DNA from: Heterostelium album PN500
Taxonomy: Eukaryota > Evosea > Eumycetozoa > Acytosteliales > Acytosteliaceae
Direction: 5' to 3'
Length of the DNA stretch: 64,000 bases
Assembly (NCBI RefSeq): GCF_000004825.1
Contig: NW_008805104.1
Coordinates: 124,001 to 188,000 of the forward strand
The translations under genes and the position numbers were made by a program. The notes beneath the pieces were generated by a model, which was not told where the DNA came from, did no database searches, and saw only the letters and a list, made by a program, of their open reading frames with translations. Shown here in pieces: positions 35,187 to 47,283 of the stretch (positions are counted from its first letter, which is position 1; each line of letters opens with the position of its first letter).

Positions 35187-38100
35187 ATGAATTCAAATAT
35201 TATTTATTTATTAGTATTATCCTTAGTTTATTATGTTTGTACTTTAGATTTTGTTCTTTCAGCGGAATGCGGAAGTAATGCTCCTCCAATAGCAAAGTAT
35301 CAACAAGTATTCGAAAATTATTGGCGAGTCGATATAAACTATCCTGATGCCGATGGTTCTTTGATTGACTTTGGTGGTCTTGGTCGTAAGACTCATGCCG
35401 TTCCAGAAAAGATCTACCTAATATCTTTATATAAGAGGGTTGTTCGTCTTAGATTCCAAGTCAACGATATCTACGATGTTTACTTCACGGTTCGCGATTT
35501 CAATGGTGTTCCATGTAATCATAGTTTGGTATCTGACACCAACACTCAGAGTCTACCATCGATCGATATTGTCCAACCGGTTTGTTTGTACACCAATGCC
35601 ACTCTCACCCCATTCAACAACACCTACATGAACACACCTAATTTCCAAGTGAAATGCTCGACCTCTCCTTCATCCCTCTACGAAATGAAAGCCTACACTC
35701 CGACATTCCAATATAAAACATCGATCAATGGTGTCCATACTATTACCTATGGTAACGGTTATTCATTCCCATTCCAATTACAAGCTCAAAACTCATTGGT
35801 TCCAATCATTTCATATACAACTGGTGTGATTGGAAAGAAAAGTAACTTGACCGTTTTGAATGCCAATAGATTTACATCTATTAAGTTGTTTTCTTCGTCA
35901 GGTCCTGAAGTTATTCCAACCACTCCAAACAATTACCCAATAGTTAACAACCTGTTGTATTCATTGGTTGCTGTTTCCGATACTTGTGGAACTCAAATTA
36001 TGGATTTACAACCAGAAGTGGATATTAATGTTTATAGTACCGTACACTCATACAATTGTCAAGCAAACACTGTCGATGTTTCATTTGACTTTGGATACAA
36101 TGTATCACAGAGTGATTATACTATAAATGTTGCAGGTTCGGCTTACCAAGTTGGTAATAATCTCACCTTGGCACAAGGAACTACGTATACTATAAGTGTA
36201 ACTGGTATTAATGGATTGGCTAGTACCTATTCCTATTCTTCTCCATCACTTGGTTCGAGTGTTAGTTACACGATTGACAGCTATCCAACATGTTACTCAG
36301 ATGGCTTGGTGACATTCAACTATGCCGGTGATATTTCAGATATCAAAGTTAACAATATTCAACTTACCACTAAGCAGATCGCCGTGGAATATGGAACCAA
36401 TTACAATGTTTACCCGAAATGTGGTGGATCTTTCTATATCAACTTTAACACCGTACCATTATACTCAGTCGATCGTACCTCGGGTAATTGTTTTGGAACG
36501 GCATCTATTGTTGTTCAAAACTATCAGATATTCTCATCTATTTATTTGTTAGATTTAAATTCTAACTATACGGCAGTGGATGGTATCTTTAGTAATGTCT
36601 ATCTCTCGACCAACTACAAATTCGTCTACAAACTCAGCAACAATTGTACCGAGTCTGAATATTATATATCACTTCCAATGGATAATACAGGTTCAGAAAC
36701 AATCGAAATTCATCAACAAATAGTGAATCAACCAGATTCTTGTCAAGACTTAATTTCAGTGAATTTCCAACTTGAAAAAGGTGGTGTAGTTTTGGAGAAT
36801 TTCACACAACCCAATCTAATGTTGGGAAGTACTTTTAACCATTATTTAAAGTTTGGTACTTGCGGTACAAGTTTAATTGTTCTTACTGTTGATTCATTGA
36901 GTAAGTAAAATGATATTCATAAAGTTTTATCAAGTCTAATTATTTTTTAATTTATTATTTATAGATATTTTAAATACAACAACATACAAGATTATTAAAC
37001 CTGCAGTTTGTAAAGATTCATTTGCTCTCATCCAATTGGAATCGGTTGATCTTTTGAAATTATCTTCTATCAATATTGACTTGCAACCAGTTAATATCAA
37101 TAAGGATGATGCAACCTATTTAGTTCCAACAGGTAAACACTTGATTGATCTCAATTATCAGAACGATCGTGGACATTGTGGAACCAGATTGGAAATTGAC
37201 ATCCCATTCACAAGAGATGTTGAACTTTCATACAATGTAATCAACCAAGATTCAACGAAATGTAACCAAGCAACTGGTTCAATTCAATTCTCTAATTTCG
37301 CAGATTTCAGCAATCTTACACTCGTTAATGGAACCACATCCGACAATGGATCATTCAATAAATTATCAACAAACTATTACACAGTTCAATTCAATCATTC
37401 AGTTTGTGGAGTTGGTCAAATCAACAATATTTCGGTGGTTACTGATGGTCACGTTAGTATTGAAGAAATCTATCATCCAACTTGTGACAGAGGAATGGGA
37501 TATTCCGATGGTGTTTATCAATTGAATGTCTTTGATAGACTTGGAGATAGAATATCAAACCTGTCTCTCAATTCAACATATGGATTTGATGGTTTAGGTA
37601 TTATTGCTGGTCAAACTAAACTAGATTATAAAATTAAATCACAACAGTTTTGCTCTTGGGGTGTGCAAGCTACTTACCAACTGAATGAAATTAGTAAGTT
37701 ATTACAAATAAAAACTACTTACAAACTTAACAAATATTAATCATTATTTATTTAAAATCAAAGATGTTACCTTCTCAGATATCAAACAATATACCACCTA
37801 TCCAGGATCATTTAATTTCAATTTCAGTTCATATATTAGAATTGATGGTCCAGAAGTAGATGGAATTGGTGGTAGTTTTGTTTATCCTAATCATCTTGAT
37901 TTATCAGTTTATCCAAATACTGTCGATACATTCACAGCTTTTTATAATGACTATTGTAAAGTGATGACATCGGCACCACTAAATCCAGTGTTGAACCCGG
38001 ATTTCGGAATCAAACAAATCAAGAAATGTGGATCGATGGATACACAAATCCAATTCCCACAGAGTGTTGTCGACAACTATTATGTTAAGACCTCCAATGG

Positions 38101-39058
38101 TCTCCTGGATGCAAACAACATGGTTTATGCTTTCAATGGAATTGACATTGTTTTGACATCCAAGACAACTGGAGTTGCTACATACTTTACTCTTGAAACT
38201 CAAAACACTGAAGCATTGCCACCTGTTTCCTATAGTTTTACCAACGAGTCATGTATGGGTAGTGGTGATGCATCGATAACTATCGCCAATCAAGATCCAA
38301 ACCTAATATACTCTCTCTACAATGTCAATACAGAAATTAACTATGCTAATCCAATCAATGGAGGATGGAGTGGACTCACCAAAGGTATCTATTCTATCTA
38401 TGCAACAAACAACACTAATGTCGCATGTAAAACCTCTGAACAAGTCGAAATTCAAGTCAATTCACCAGTTACCATTGCCATTACCACCAATCAATGTTCT
38501 GCTCAATCCAATGGTGTTGTTTCATTCTCAACAACTGTTAACAATCAACCAGTAAACAATGTAGTTTATTCAGTTGATGTCCAGATTAATTCAACCAAAG
38601 TAATACTGCCATCAGGTGATTACACAGTCAAGGCATTTGTAAATGAAGGTACCTGTAGACAATTCGTAAACCAAGATTTCACAGTACAGTCGAATATCCT
38701 AGAAGCAGAAGTTGTATCATCGATTTGTTCGACAGCCAGTATCAAAGCAACATCAGAACTTCAAGATCAATTGACAATTAGATTGTATAATGTTACAAAT
38801 GGTGGTAATTCATTGGTTGGTCAAGCAATCAATGGAAACACAGCCAACATCACCAACCTCTCTCGTGGAACCTATCAATTCACAATCACTGAATCATCTG
38901 GATGTTCGATTACAACAGCATCATTCAACATTCTTGAATGTCCAACACAACCACCAACTGAAACTCCAACACAAACACCTATCAATCGATCATATCAACT
39001 TTCACCATACACTTCATTATTATTCTTCTCCATTCTTTCATTAATCTTTTTTGCTTAA
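35187..39058 (+). CDS. Array copy E: GPI-type surface repeat protein
   Basis: Exons 35187-36900, 36965-37693 and 37764-39058 encode 1,245 residues. The signal peptide is MNSNIIYLLVLSLVYYVC and the mature start ECGSNAPPIAKY. The copy is intermediate. Its N-terminal part has its own sequence (DFGGLGRKTHAVPEKIY, FQVNDIYDVYFTVRDFNG) and exon 2 has VCGVGQINNISVVTDG with one extra residue. Yet the final ~170 codons are nearly those of copies A and B, including the SITTASFNILECP end. One codon is missing in exon 3: SVDVQ where the others have SVDGVQ. The first intron is the shortest of the set (64 bases). The anchor-type tail ends FFSILSLIFFA. Confidence 0.88.
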
Positions 39059-39335
39059 TTAAAATTTGTTGCAAAAAAAATAATAATAATAAATAAAATT
39101 GAATATTATTAAATTAAGCATTTTTAACTATCTAGATTAAAATCTCTTAAACACCAAATTTTGTTTTTTTTTTTTTTAAACACATTTTGATTTTTCAAGG
39201 AATCGTTTCATGAAGAGTCTTTTTTTTTGATCAGTTTTTTTATCAAAAAAACCCATTTTTATCTTTTAGTTATACAACCAACCTAACTTTAAAGTACGTA
39301 AACAAAATTTAACTCATTTATTGATTAGAACAGTT

Positions 39336-42300
39336 ATGAATTCTAAATTTATTTATATATTTGTATTATATTTGTTTTATAGTATTGGAACTAGTGTTGT
39401 TCAATCTGTGGAATGTGGTAGTAATGCTCCTCCTCTAGGAAACTACCAATTTTTAAATCCAACTCGATATTGGTATGCCGATTTATACTACGAGGATAGT
39501 AATTCTTCACTGATTGATTTCGGTGCTGTCGGACGTAGCTCCCATGCCGTTCCAGAGAAGATATACAGTTACTACCAGTCTGCGAGTACTCGTATGAGAT
39601 TCACCGTCAACGATATCTACGATGTCTATTACACCTTTAGAGATTACAGTGGTGCTCCCTGTAATCGTACCGTCGTTTCCAATACGAAAACTCTGACTAT
39701 TCCATACACCAAAATTGTCCAACCCCTTTGTTTATATACCAATGCCACTCTCACGCCAATCAACAACACCCAAATCAATACGGAATCGTTTACCATCCAA
39801 TCCGTAGCTCCTCAGATACCCAATGAAATGATTGCTTTCACACCGACCTTCCAATATAGAGTGAAATCCAATGGAGTGCATAGTATAACTTTTCTAAATG
39901 GTTATACATTCCTTATCAGACTACAAGCTCAAAATCCGTTGGTCCCATCTCTTTCATTTTCCCAGGGAATCATTGGAAGCAATGGAACTGTAGCCATTTT
40001 AAACTACCAGAGTTTCAGCTCTGCCCACTTGTACGACTCTGAAGGAAATGAAGTTGCTCCAATCGATCCAAGCACTATGACGTTCCCATATGAAGACCAA
40101 AAGGTGTATACTCTCATCGCCAATTCCAATACTTGTGGAGCACAGTTAATGACTATCTCCTCCAACCTACTCCCAGTTTTAAGAAACAAAATCCATTCCT
40201 CCAATTGCCAAGATGGAACAGTCGATGTTTCATTCTACTTTGATAACAATGTAACTGGTGCCGATTATTCGATGTACATTCAGAATGGACCTAGATTCAT
40301 GGTTGGTGATATATTGACATTCCAAAGGGGAGCGTCACTCACGATTCATTTAAGCGGCCAATTCCAAGTTGCCTATAATTTCATTACTCCTAATCTCGGT
40401 ACCAATTTTACTTATTCTATCGATGCCATTCCAACCTGTGACACTCCTGGAATGATTAAGATCCAATATAACGGAAATTATTCTGATATTGTAGTGAACA
40501 ACGTTCCTATGACCAATATGTATATGACATTAGAATATGGCAAAGAATATCTAGTTCAGACATGTGGTGATCCTATTCCAATTAAATTCCAACGAGTACC
40601 TCTTTACTCGATTGAATCAACCTCCACCGATTGTCTTGGAATTTCGACCATTGCCCTTCAAAACTATAATCTATTCAATGAAATCGTCATTCATGATTCC
40701 AACTTGAATATTAACTATACAACAACCGATGGTATCTTCAAAAAAGTGTTTACCTCAAGCTCACTGCAATTTATTTACAAAGAGTCAGCTAATTGCAGCT
40801 ACTTTACATATGACATTGCACTGTCATTGCCAAATCCCAATACCACAACAATCAATGTCATAACAGAAGTAATTAGATCAACCACAACATGTTCCGATGC
40901 AGTCACTGTGAATTATTTGTTCATCAACCATGGTATTACCATTGACAATGTTACAGTGGATATTTATCCTGGAGAAACTCAAAAACATCAAATTACATTT
41001 GGATCTTGTCCACCAATTCAATTCCCACTTACAAGTAGCAGTATGTATATAAGATCATCAAAGAATTAGGAAAAAATCAAAATCGTAAAAAGACAATTTC
41101 TAATTTTAATTATAATTATTATTAGATGTAAAGAATCATACAACATACAAGATTATACAACCAGCAGTTTGTAAAGATTCTTTTATGGTTGCAGAATTGA
41201 TATCTGTTGATCTTTTAGATCTAATATATCTTGCAATTAACAATACAACACCAATAGGGTTTCGTAATGGACAAATTTTTCTCCCAGTTGGAAAATATTT
41301 CATCGTTGCTCTATATCAAACGAAAGTTTCTAGATGTTTCTCTGTTATAGATGTAGATATTCCATATAGTAAAGACTATGACCTCCAATACACAGTTACC
41401 AACCAAGATTCAACAAAATGCAACCAACCAACTGGATCGATTGTATTTTCCAATTTCTCAGACTATCATTTATTGGCAATTGGTGAGCAAGCAACAAGTA
41501 CAGGCGCTTTCACACAATTGGCAGTCTACCCAGATGGCTATTCCATTTATTTCAATCACACAGTTTGTGGAGTAGGTCTAAAGATAATACCCATCGTTAC
41601 CGATGGTCAAGTCAATCTAGAGGAAATCTATCGCCCAACTTGCAACAATGGTTTGGGAAGATCAGATGGTATCTATCGAGTCAAAGGTAAAGACAGATTA
41701 GGAAATGACATCCAAAATACGTCAGTCGACTCATTCAATTCCAATTATTATATCGGTGGAATGAAACTAATTGTCAACATTCCCACTGGAAATTATAACT
41801 TTAAAGTTAAATCTGGTGATTATTGTCAATGGAATTTTATAGGAACTGCGCAAACAAGTCCAGTCAGTAAGTTATCTTTTTTTTTTTAAACTATTTTAAT
41901 AATATACTAGTTACTGACGTTATTTTTGAAATAAAGATTTCACATTTTCAATAGATCAACCATTTAGATATCAACCTGGTTCAGTTAATTTTACAACTAA
42001 TACAAAGATTAGAATGGAAAGTATCGTAGCTTTCACCTCACAGTCAAGCTATGTTTATCCAGACTACATTGGTTCGATTTCATCAGATAACAGGGGTGTC
42101 TTTTTATATGATTACAATGATTATTGCTCTGCCTTTGTAGACATGCCAAAGAATCCACCAGAACCAGATTTCCAAATTCAAACTATCACGAAATGTGGAA
42201 CCAAAGATAAAACACTCCAAATCCCACAATCAATTGTCGACCAATATTATATTAGTACAAGCATCGGTAGTTTGGATTCAAACAATCAAATTCATACTTT

Positions 42301-43249
42301 GACGAATGTCGATTTTTATTTCACTTTGAAAGCAACCGGTCAACAATATACCTATTCCTACATCTATGTAGACACTCCACTATCACAAATACCAATCGAA
42401 ACATCAGTTACCAGTGAAACATGTATTGGAACTAGAGATGGTTCCATTACCATCACCAACCAAAATCCAGATTTCACTTATTTACTTTTCGATGTAGCTG
42501 GAGAATCGTTACTCCCTCAAGTACTCAAAGGACGTTGGGATTCACTGACTTCTGGTGTCTATCTATTAGCAACCATCAATAATACAGACTTGACATGCTT
42601 CACCTCTTCTGAAAATATATTTGTTAACGCCTCTTCACCAGTCATTACCGCATCAGTCATTAACCAATGCACTCCAGGTAAAAATGGAACAGTAACATTT
42701 TCTACTACGCAAGGAGGTAACAATATGGATAGTATTTACTTTGTGGGTGGCGCTGAGATTGGCTCAAGAAACTTGACATTGGCACCTGGTAGCTATACAG
42801 TGACTGGAGTTACGACTTCATCTTCATGTAGACAAGTTGTCAGCCAAACATTCACAGTACTATCGAATATCGTCGAAGCTGAAGTTACATCATCGATTTG
42901 CGCAACTGCCTCGATTGTAATAAGATCAGAACTTCAAAGTCAATTGGTTATTAGATTGTTTAATGTAACTAATAGTCCATTAGATGGAAACGGTAATTTG
43001 GTTGGACAAGTAATCAATGGAAACACAGCCAGCATTTCAAACCTCTCTCGTGGAACCTATCAATTCACAGTTACTGAATCATCTGGTTGTTACATCGCAA
43101 CACCACAATTCAACATTCTTGAATGTCCAACACAACCACCAACTGAAACTCCAACACAACCTATTAATCAATCACATCAACTTTCACCATCATCATCATT
43201 ACTCTCAATAATGACACTCATTATTTTGTCATTTTTAATGTTCAATTAA
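39336..43249 (+). CDS. Array copy F: GPI-type surface repeat protein, most divergent full copy
   Basis: Exons 39336-41040, 41126-41866 and 41937-43249 encode 1,252 residues, the longest copy. Five upstream codons are in frame, but MNSKFIYIFVLYLF aligns with the other starts. The middle modules differ most from the rest, for example CDTPGMIKIQYNGNYSDIVV and STDCLGISTIALQNY. The 3' end has escaped full homogenisation: where copies A-E read SIKATSELQDQL, F reads SIVIRSELQSQL and has a four-residue insertion (SPLDGN region). The stalk is shorter (PPTETPTQPINQS). The conserved VCGVG and DGSITI motifs, Cys spacing and anchor-type tail remain. The splice acceptor of intron 2 is AAAG. It lies 277 bases after copy E. 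Confidence 0.88.
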
Positions 43250-43410
43250 AAGCTGTGTTTTTAAAATTATGAAAGGTTTAAAAAAATAAACTGTTTTAAT
43301 CAATTAATGGGCAAAAGTTTGATATCAAAAAAGGGTTGGGGGAACAATCCTATTATTTCTTTAGAGATCTTCTTTTTAAAAAACAATAAAAAAGTTAAAA
43401 ATTACCATCG
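43250..43410. other. Short spacer between copy F and the seventh-copy remnant
   Basis: AT-rich; nothing seen beyond the copy F 3' region. Confidence 0.5.
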
Positions 43411-43638
43411 GATCCAGTTGAGCATTCCATTGCAAACTCAGAGAAAAGTAATAGCAATCCAATATTTTTGCCATCAGGATATAACGCATTAGTTATTTCA
43501 ATTAGTAAACCAAATTTATGTGAACAAACAGCACTGATGATTATTAATATACCATCGAATTTGATTGATACCAACGTTCAAGTTTTAGGTTCATCAGCAC
43601 ACTCCGAATTAATCGTACAATTAGCATCCTCATATTAA
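43411..43638 (+). pseudogene. Remnant of a seventh array copy, exon-3 middle part
   Basis: The frame from about 43414 to the stop at 43636-43638 translates to a short piece whose centre (about VEHSIANSEKSNSNPIFLPS) lines up with the exon-3 block YSVDGVESNSEQVLLPS of copies C and D. Similarity continues weakly through a lone Cys at the place of STCRQF. It has no exon 1 or 2, no start and no anchor. The match is diverged, so the assignment is by motif order only. Confidence 0.45.
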
Positions 43639-43844
43639 CCACACATTAATTTTTCAAATTTTAATTTTTACATATAAAAAAAAAAAAAGGTTGCTCACCA
43701 AATTTTTACAATGATCAATATCACAATTTTCAAAAATCAGAAGGTTTGCACTTTCATTTTTGCAAAAATAGCTGTTTTTCACTTTTTTTTTTTTTTTTTG
43801 TTGATCATTTCTTTTTTATTACTACTATTAGAATATGCAATGAA

Positions 43845-44917
43845 TTAATAGTTAATAAATTTATTTAAATAAGAAAAGTCAATAAACAATAATTTTATAT
43901 TAGATAATTTATATAGATTTATTATTGGGTAAATATCTTGTAAAAAATATTCAATTTTGAATGGTTCTACTCTTAAAAACTCATTTCTCTTTCTTTCTTT
44001 ACTGATTTGTATACCTGTGGAATTAAGAATATTATTTAAATCATAATTATTTGTACCTTCACATGCTACTTCTATCGCAGTCACCTTTCTTTTTCTTGTA
44101 TTAGATTGTTCAGTACCTTCTATTATTTCACCTTTATAGTATTTTTTTGTTGTTTTATCAAACACCAAAACATCCAATCTATCTTTAATGTTATTGACTG
44201 TGAATTCTTTATCCTCATCTATTGTTACTAAGTTGTGACCTATTAATGTTTCTAAACCTTCATTTCCTTGCTTAAACTTAATAGTATAACACCATTCGTT
44301 GTTTTCATTGCTGTATTCAATGCTTTTGACAGTAGCAGGCCACCATGTCCCAAAGTCTCTTCCATTGACCGCTTTTCCATAAACACTCTCACCTACAGAG
44401 AAGGCAGGAATAGGCAAATGATTTTCGTTAATTAATGGTTGTTGGTTCGCGAAAGTTGAAACTCTAGTTGTAGCAGTAGTAGTAGCAGTAGTAGTAGCAG
44501 CAGCAGTTGTAGTAGTAGTGGTAGCAACCGCATTGGTAATGCTTGGATCATTCATTAGGTTTGGCGCAGATGAGACCACCAGCCATCTGGAATCAGTAAC
44601 TCATCTTTCAATTGTGCCAGCTTTGCAATTGGAATATCATCTCTTGCGTTTCGCATTTCCTCTAACTCAATACATGGTAAGCATCCAGATGAAATACCAC
44701 AATTAGAATGGTATTTTTTTCTTTTCTCATGTTTTGACAAATTTGATTCACTATATTTCTTTCCACTGGTACAGCTGCGATGTCTACAAACTGATACTTT
44801 GGTTGCCGTGTTGGAACAGTAATCACAAGATTGTTGGCAGGGTTGCTTGTGATCTTTCTTATAATGTCTTGATCTACTAGAAGAGTGGTTATATTGGAGT
44901 CCACAATTAGCATGCAC
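43845..44917 (-). pseudogene. Zinc-finger plus Tudor-like protein gene, 5'-truncated and frame-shifted
   Basis: Two overlapping minus-strand frames form one protein. Frame 1 (44555-44917) has Cys/His-rich zinc-binding sequence: HANCGLQYNHSSSRSRHYKK, QPCQQSCDYC, then ESNLSKHEKRKKYH. It runs into a stop after DGWWSHLRQT. Frame 2 (43845 to about 44579) continues with Ala/Thr low complexity and a Tudor/PWWP-like part (VGESVYGKAV, TWWPATVKSIEY, CYTIKFKQGNEGLETLIGHN). A second similar module follows (DRLDVLVFDKTTKKYYKGE). No ATG starts frame 1: a stop lies just upstream, though a TAG acceptor could bring in a lost exon. Such proteins usually bind nucleic acid or chromatin; the family is unrecognised. 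Missing start and frame change suggest a decayed gene, possibly of mobile origin, though a small misassembly is possible. Confidence 0.55.
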
Positions 44918-45045
44918 ACACTACTACACCTATCAATAATAAGTATATAAAAATTTTTATATATCTATAATATAATTTATAGAGAATCATTTTCTATTTA
45001 TTATTTATAAATATTATTAAAATATATTAAAAAATAGCTAAAAAA

Positions 45046-45058
45046 GCTAAAAGTACGA
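45046..45058. repeat. 13-bp direct repeat, left copy (GCTAAAAGTACGA)
   Basis: Identical to 45194-45206. The pair brackets 135 bases directly before the 3' remnant of the seventh array copy. Confidence 0.8.
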
Positions 45059-45193
45059 ATTTCACTGTGGAGAGAGGTCACTATACGCTCTCTTTTGTGT
45101 GATTAGCTTTTATTTTTATTTTTTTATTTTTTTTTTGGTGGGTTTAATGTGTGATTGTTATTTAATTTGAATTTTTTTTTATTTTTCAGGGAT

Positions 45194-45206
45194 GCTAAAA
45201 GTACGA
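45194..45206. repeat. 13-bp direct repeat, right copy (GCTAAAAGTACGA)
   Basis: Second copy of the motif at 45046-45058, starting 11 bases before the readable part of the array remnant. Confidence 0.8.
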
Positions 45207-45522
45207 GTTAATCAGAGTGAGTATAAATGCAACTTCAGAATTATCAGATTCTTTAACTATCAAATTAATTAATATTACAAATGGATTAAATTCTTTGGTT
45301 GGAAATGAAACTCAAGGAAACGATTTGAATGTCACAAATCTATCAAATGGAACCTATCAATTCATCGTCACTGAATCATCAGGATGCATCCGTACAACTG
45401 ATCCTTTTAATATTGGAACAATAGAAAAGCCAACTTCAACTCCTACACCAACACCAGTTAATCAATCCTATCAACTTTTACCTCCTTCATTGTTTTTTAT
45501 TATTTTAACCATACTTTTTTAA
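45207..45522 (+). pseudogene. Remnant of a seventh array copy, C-terminal end with stalk and anchor-type tail
   Basis: The frame from 45217 gives about 100 residues matching the end of copies A-F in order: SINATSELSDSLTIKLINIT, a SLVG block, LSNGTYQFIVTESSGC, a TPTPTPVNQSYQL stalk and a hydrophobic tail ending ILTILF. Everything upstream (exons 1, 2 and most of 3) is missing. The preceding TTTTTCAGG looks like an acceptor site but no partner exon is visible. Similarity starts almost where the 43.4-43.6 kb remnant ends, so both may be halves of one broken copy. Confidence 0.7.
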
Positions 45523-45759
45523 AAAAATATATAAAATAGATAAACAAATTTAAACACAATTCTTTTGTTTTACTTAATTTAATTGTGCCATCATTTTTTT
45601 TACAAATCAACTAAATCCGGGCTAATACATGTAAAAGAGAGGATGAACAGATAATAGCGAGTCTTTGCAAATGATATTTTAGAGGGTTGGAACAGAACAA
45701 AAGATGAACCTTCTTACAAAAATCAACCTTTACCGCATCCGGGAATAAATTTTTATAAA

Positions 45760-45849
45760 TCCGACTTGCCAGACTCGAACTAGCAACCTTTTGATATCTC
45801 TTGTGATTCTTACTACAGTCAAACACTCTACCACTTGAGTTAAAGTCGG
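45760..45849 (-). tRNA. tRNA-Tyr (GTA) with a 17-base intron
   Basis: A full cloverleaf is visible on the minus strand: acceptor CCGACTT/AAGTCGG, D-arm ACTC/GAGT with AAGTGGTA loop, anticodon stem TTTGA/TCAAA, T-arm with TTCGAGT loop, and discriminator A. The anticodon GTA lies at 45814-45816. The intron 45796-45812 sits one base after the anticodon, the standard nuclear position. C1-G72 is the usual eukaryotic tRNA-Tyr pair. Confidence 0.93.
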
Positions 45850-46119
45850 ATGTTGAAAAAAATTTTTATTTTTTAAGAATTTATAGTTTTATTCCTTTTT
45901 TAATGCCAGAAAATGAAGGAATTGTTAGAGAAATATACAAGAATAAGAAATACCTTAGAATATGGAAACTGGCAAGAATACTAGCTAATCACAAACACTA
46001 TAAATATCATACATTTGTAAACTAATAAAGTCGTCTTATTTTATTCATATTAAATAACTGTATTACGTGTAATTCTTGTAACAGGAATTCATTCAATTTA
46101 ACAAATAAAAATACTTTAT

Positions 46120-47283
46120 TTAATCTAATGATGAAGAAGATTGTGATGTGGTGGCAGACAGTGATGGCTTGACCTTATAGGTGTCCATTGTGATCGGCTG
46201 ATTCTTTTCTTGTGACTCTTTCTCCCCTGTTGTCTCTACTTTTGTTGATGTAGTGGTGGTAGTTGATGTAGTCTCTGCAGCTGCAATATCTTCCTTATTG
46301 CTACTGTTGACTCCTGATGCTGTGTTATTGTCGAAATTGACTATTTTATGTGATTTATCGTTTGGATCTTGCACAGTTTCCAACATTGATTTCTGGTCGT
46401 TAATCTCTCTCAACACAGCATTGAAATCGAATCTCTGTGGATTGTAGGTGAATGTTTGCATAATATTAAATTTCTTATCGTCCAACAAGAAGATCTGTGT
46501 TTGATTATAAAGAAATTGTGCTTGAACTGTATTTAATACCTCGCTTTAATAATAATAATAATAATAATAGATTTACAATTATTTGTAATTAGACATTGAT
46601 TGATTGTTATTATTATAATATCAAATAAATATAACTTACAGATTTGGATCGGCTCTCATTAAAACAATACCTTTTGACTCTAGGAGATCGGTGTAATGAG
46701 CGGCTGATAACCATGGAACAGCGTTGACGGTGTACTTTTTGTACTGATCCAAATATGTATACATGAAATAGTCCTCTTGCCATTGATAGAGAATGGAGAT
46801 GTATCCTTTGTCACCTGGCAACGGGAAGACAAACAGTGGACACGACTTGGCACGTTGCTTCAGCTTGTTGTAGGTCTCAGCAGGGATGACGGCGCAGATC
46901 GAGTCCTTCTTGGAGTGATAACGCAACCAGATCTCTTTGATGGTCTCTGGTGACTCCTTCTGGAGTAACTCGAGCTTAACGATCTCATTGAGAGTTGGTG
47001 GTGGTCCTAAGTAGGGTGCCGGTTTGAATCCAGGCTTGGTCGAGTAGAATCTATTTCCCTGGAGTGCAGCAGCACATTGTGATATTTTTGGTAACTTTGC
47101 TTTAGTTTGAATAGTTGGTTTTTTCTTTTGTTGTGACATTATTAAAGTTGATATAGTCGTTGTCTTTGTTTGACTATTATTATTATTATTCAATGATCTG
47201 CTCAACAATGATGATGATGATGATGATTGTGATAATGTAGTAAATTTATCAACTACACTTTTAAGTTTATTAACTCTTAACAT
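46120..47283 (-). CDS. ATPAF1: ATP synthase mitochondrial F1 assembly factor 1 (Atp11/ATPAF1)
   Basis: Exons 46640-47283 and 46120-46543 are joined across a 96-base intron that contains an (AAT)n run, giving 355 residues. The N-terminus MLRVNKLKSVVDKF with a Ser run and no acidic residues after it fits a mitochondrial presequence. The ATP11 domain (about 95 to 270) shows LNEIVKLELL, EIWLRYHSKKDSICAVIPA, the PLFVFPLP strand and YTDLLESKGIVLMRADP. Exon 2 completes it (TVQAQFLYNQ) and then runs into a Thr/Ser/Glu-rich tail of about 100 residues not found in yeast or animals. The factor binds free F1 beta subunit in the matrix before alpha/beta assembly. It is 361 bases downstream of the lectin/TIG gene and on the same strand, with no sign of co-transcription. 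Confidence 0.92.

Noticed and set aside
17138-43249. CRISPR-like or satellite repeat interpretation of the tandem array
   Set aside because: The repeat unit is a complete three-exon gene of nearly 4 kb with conserved frames, not a short repeat-spacer array.
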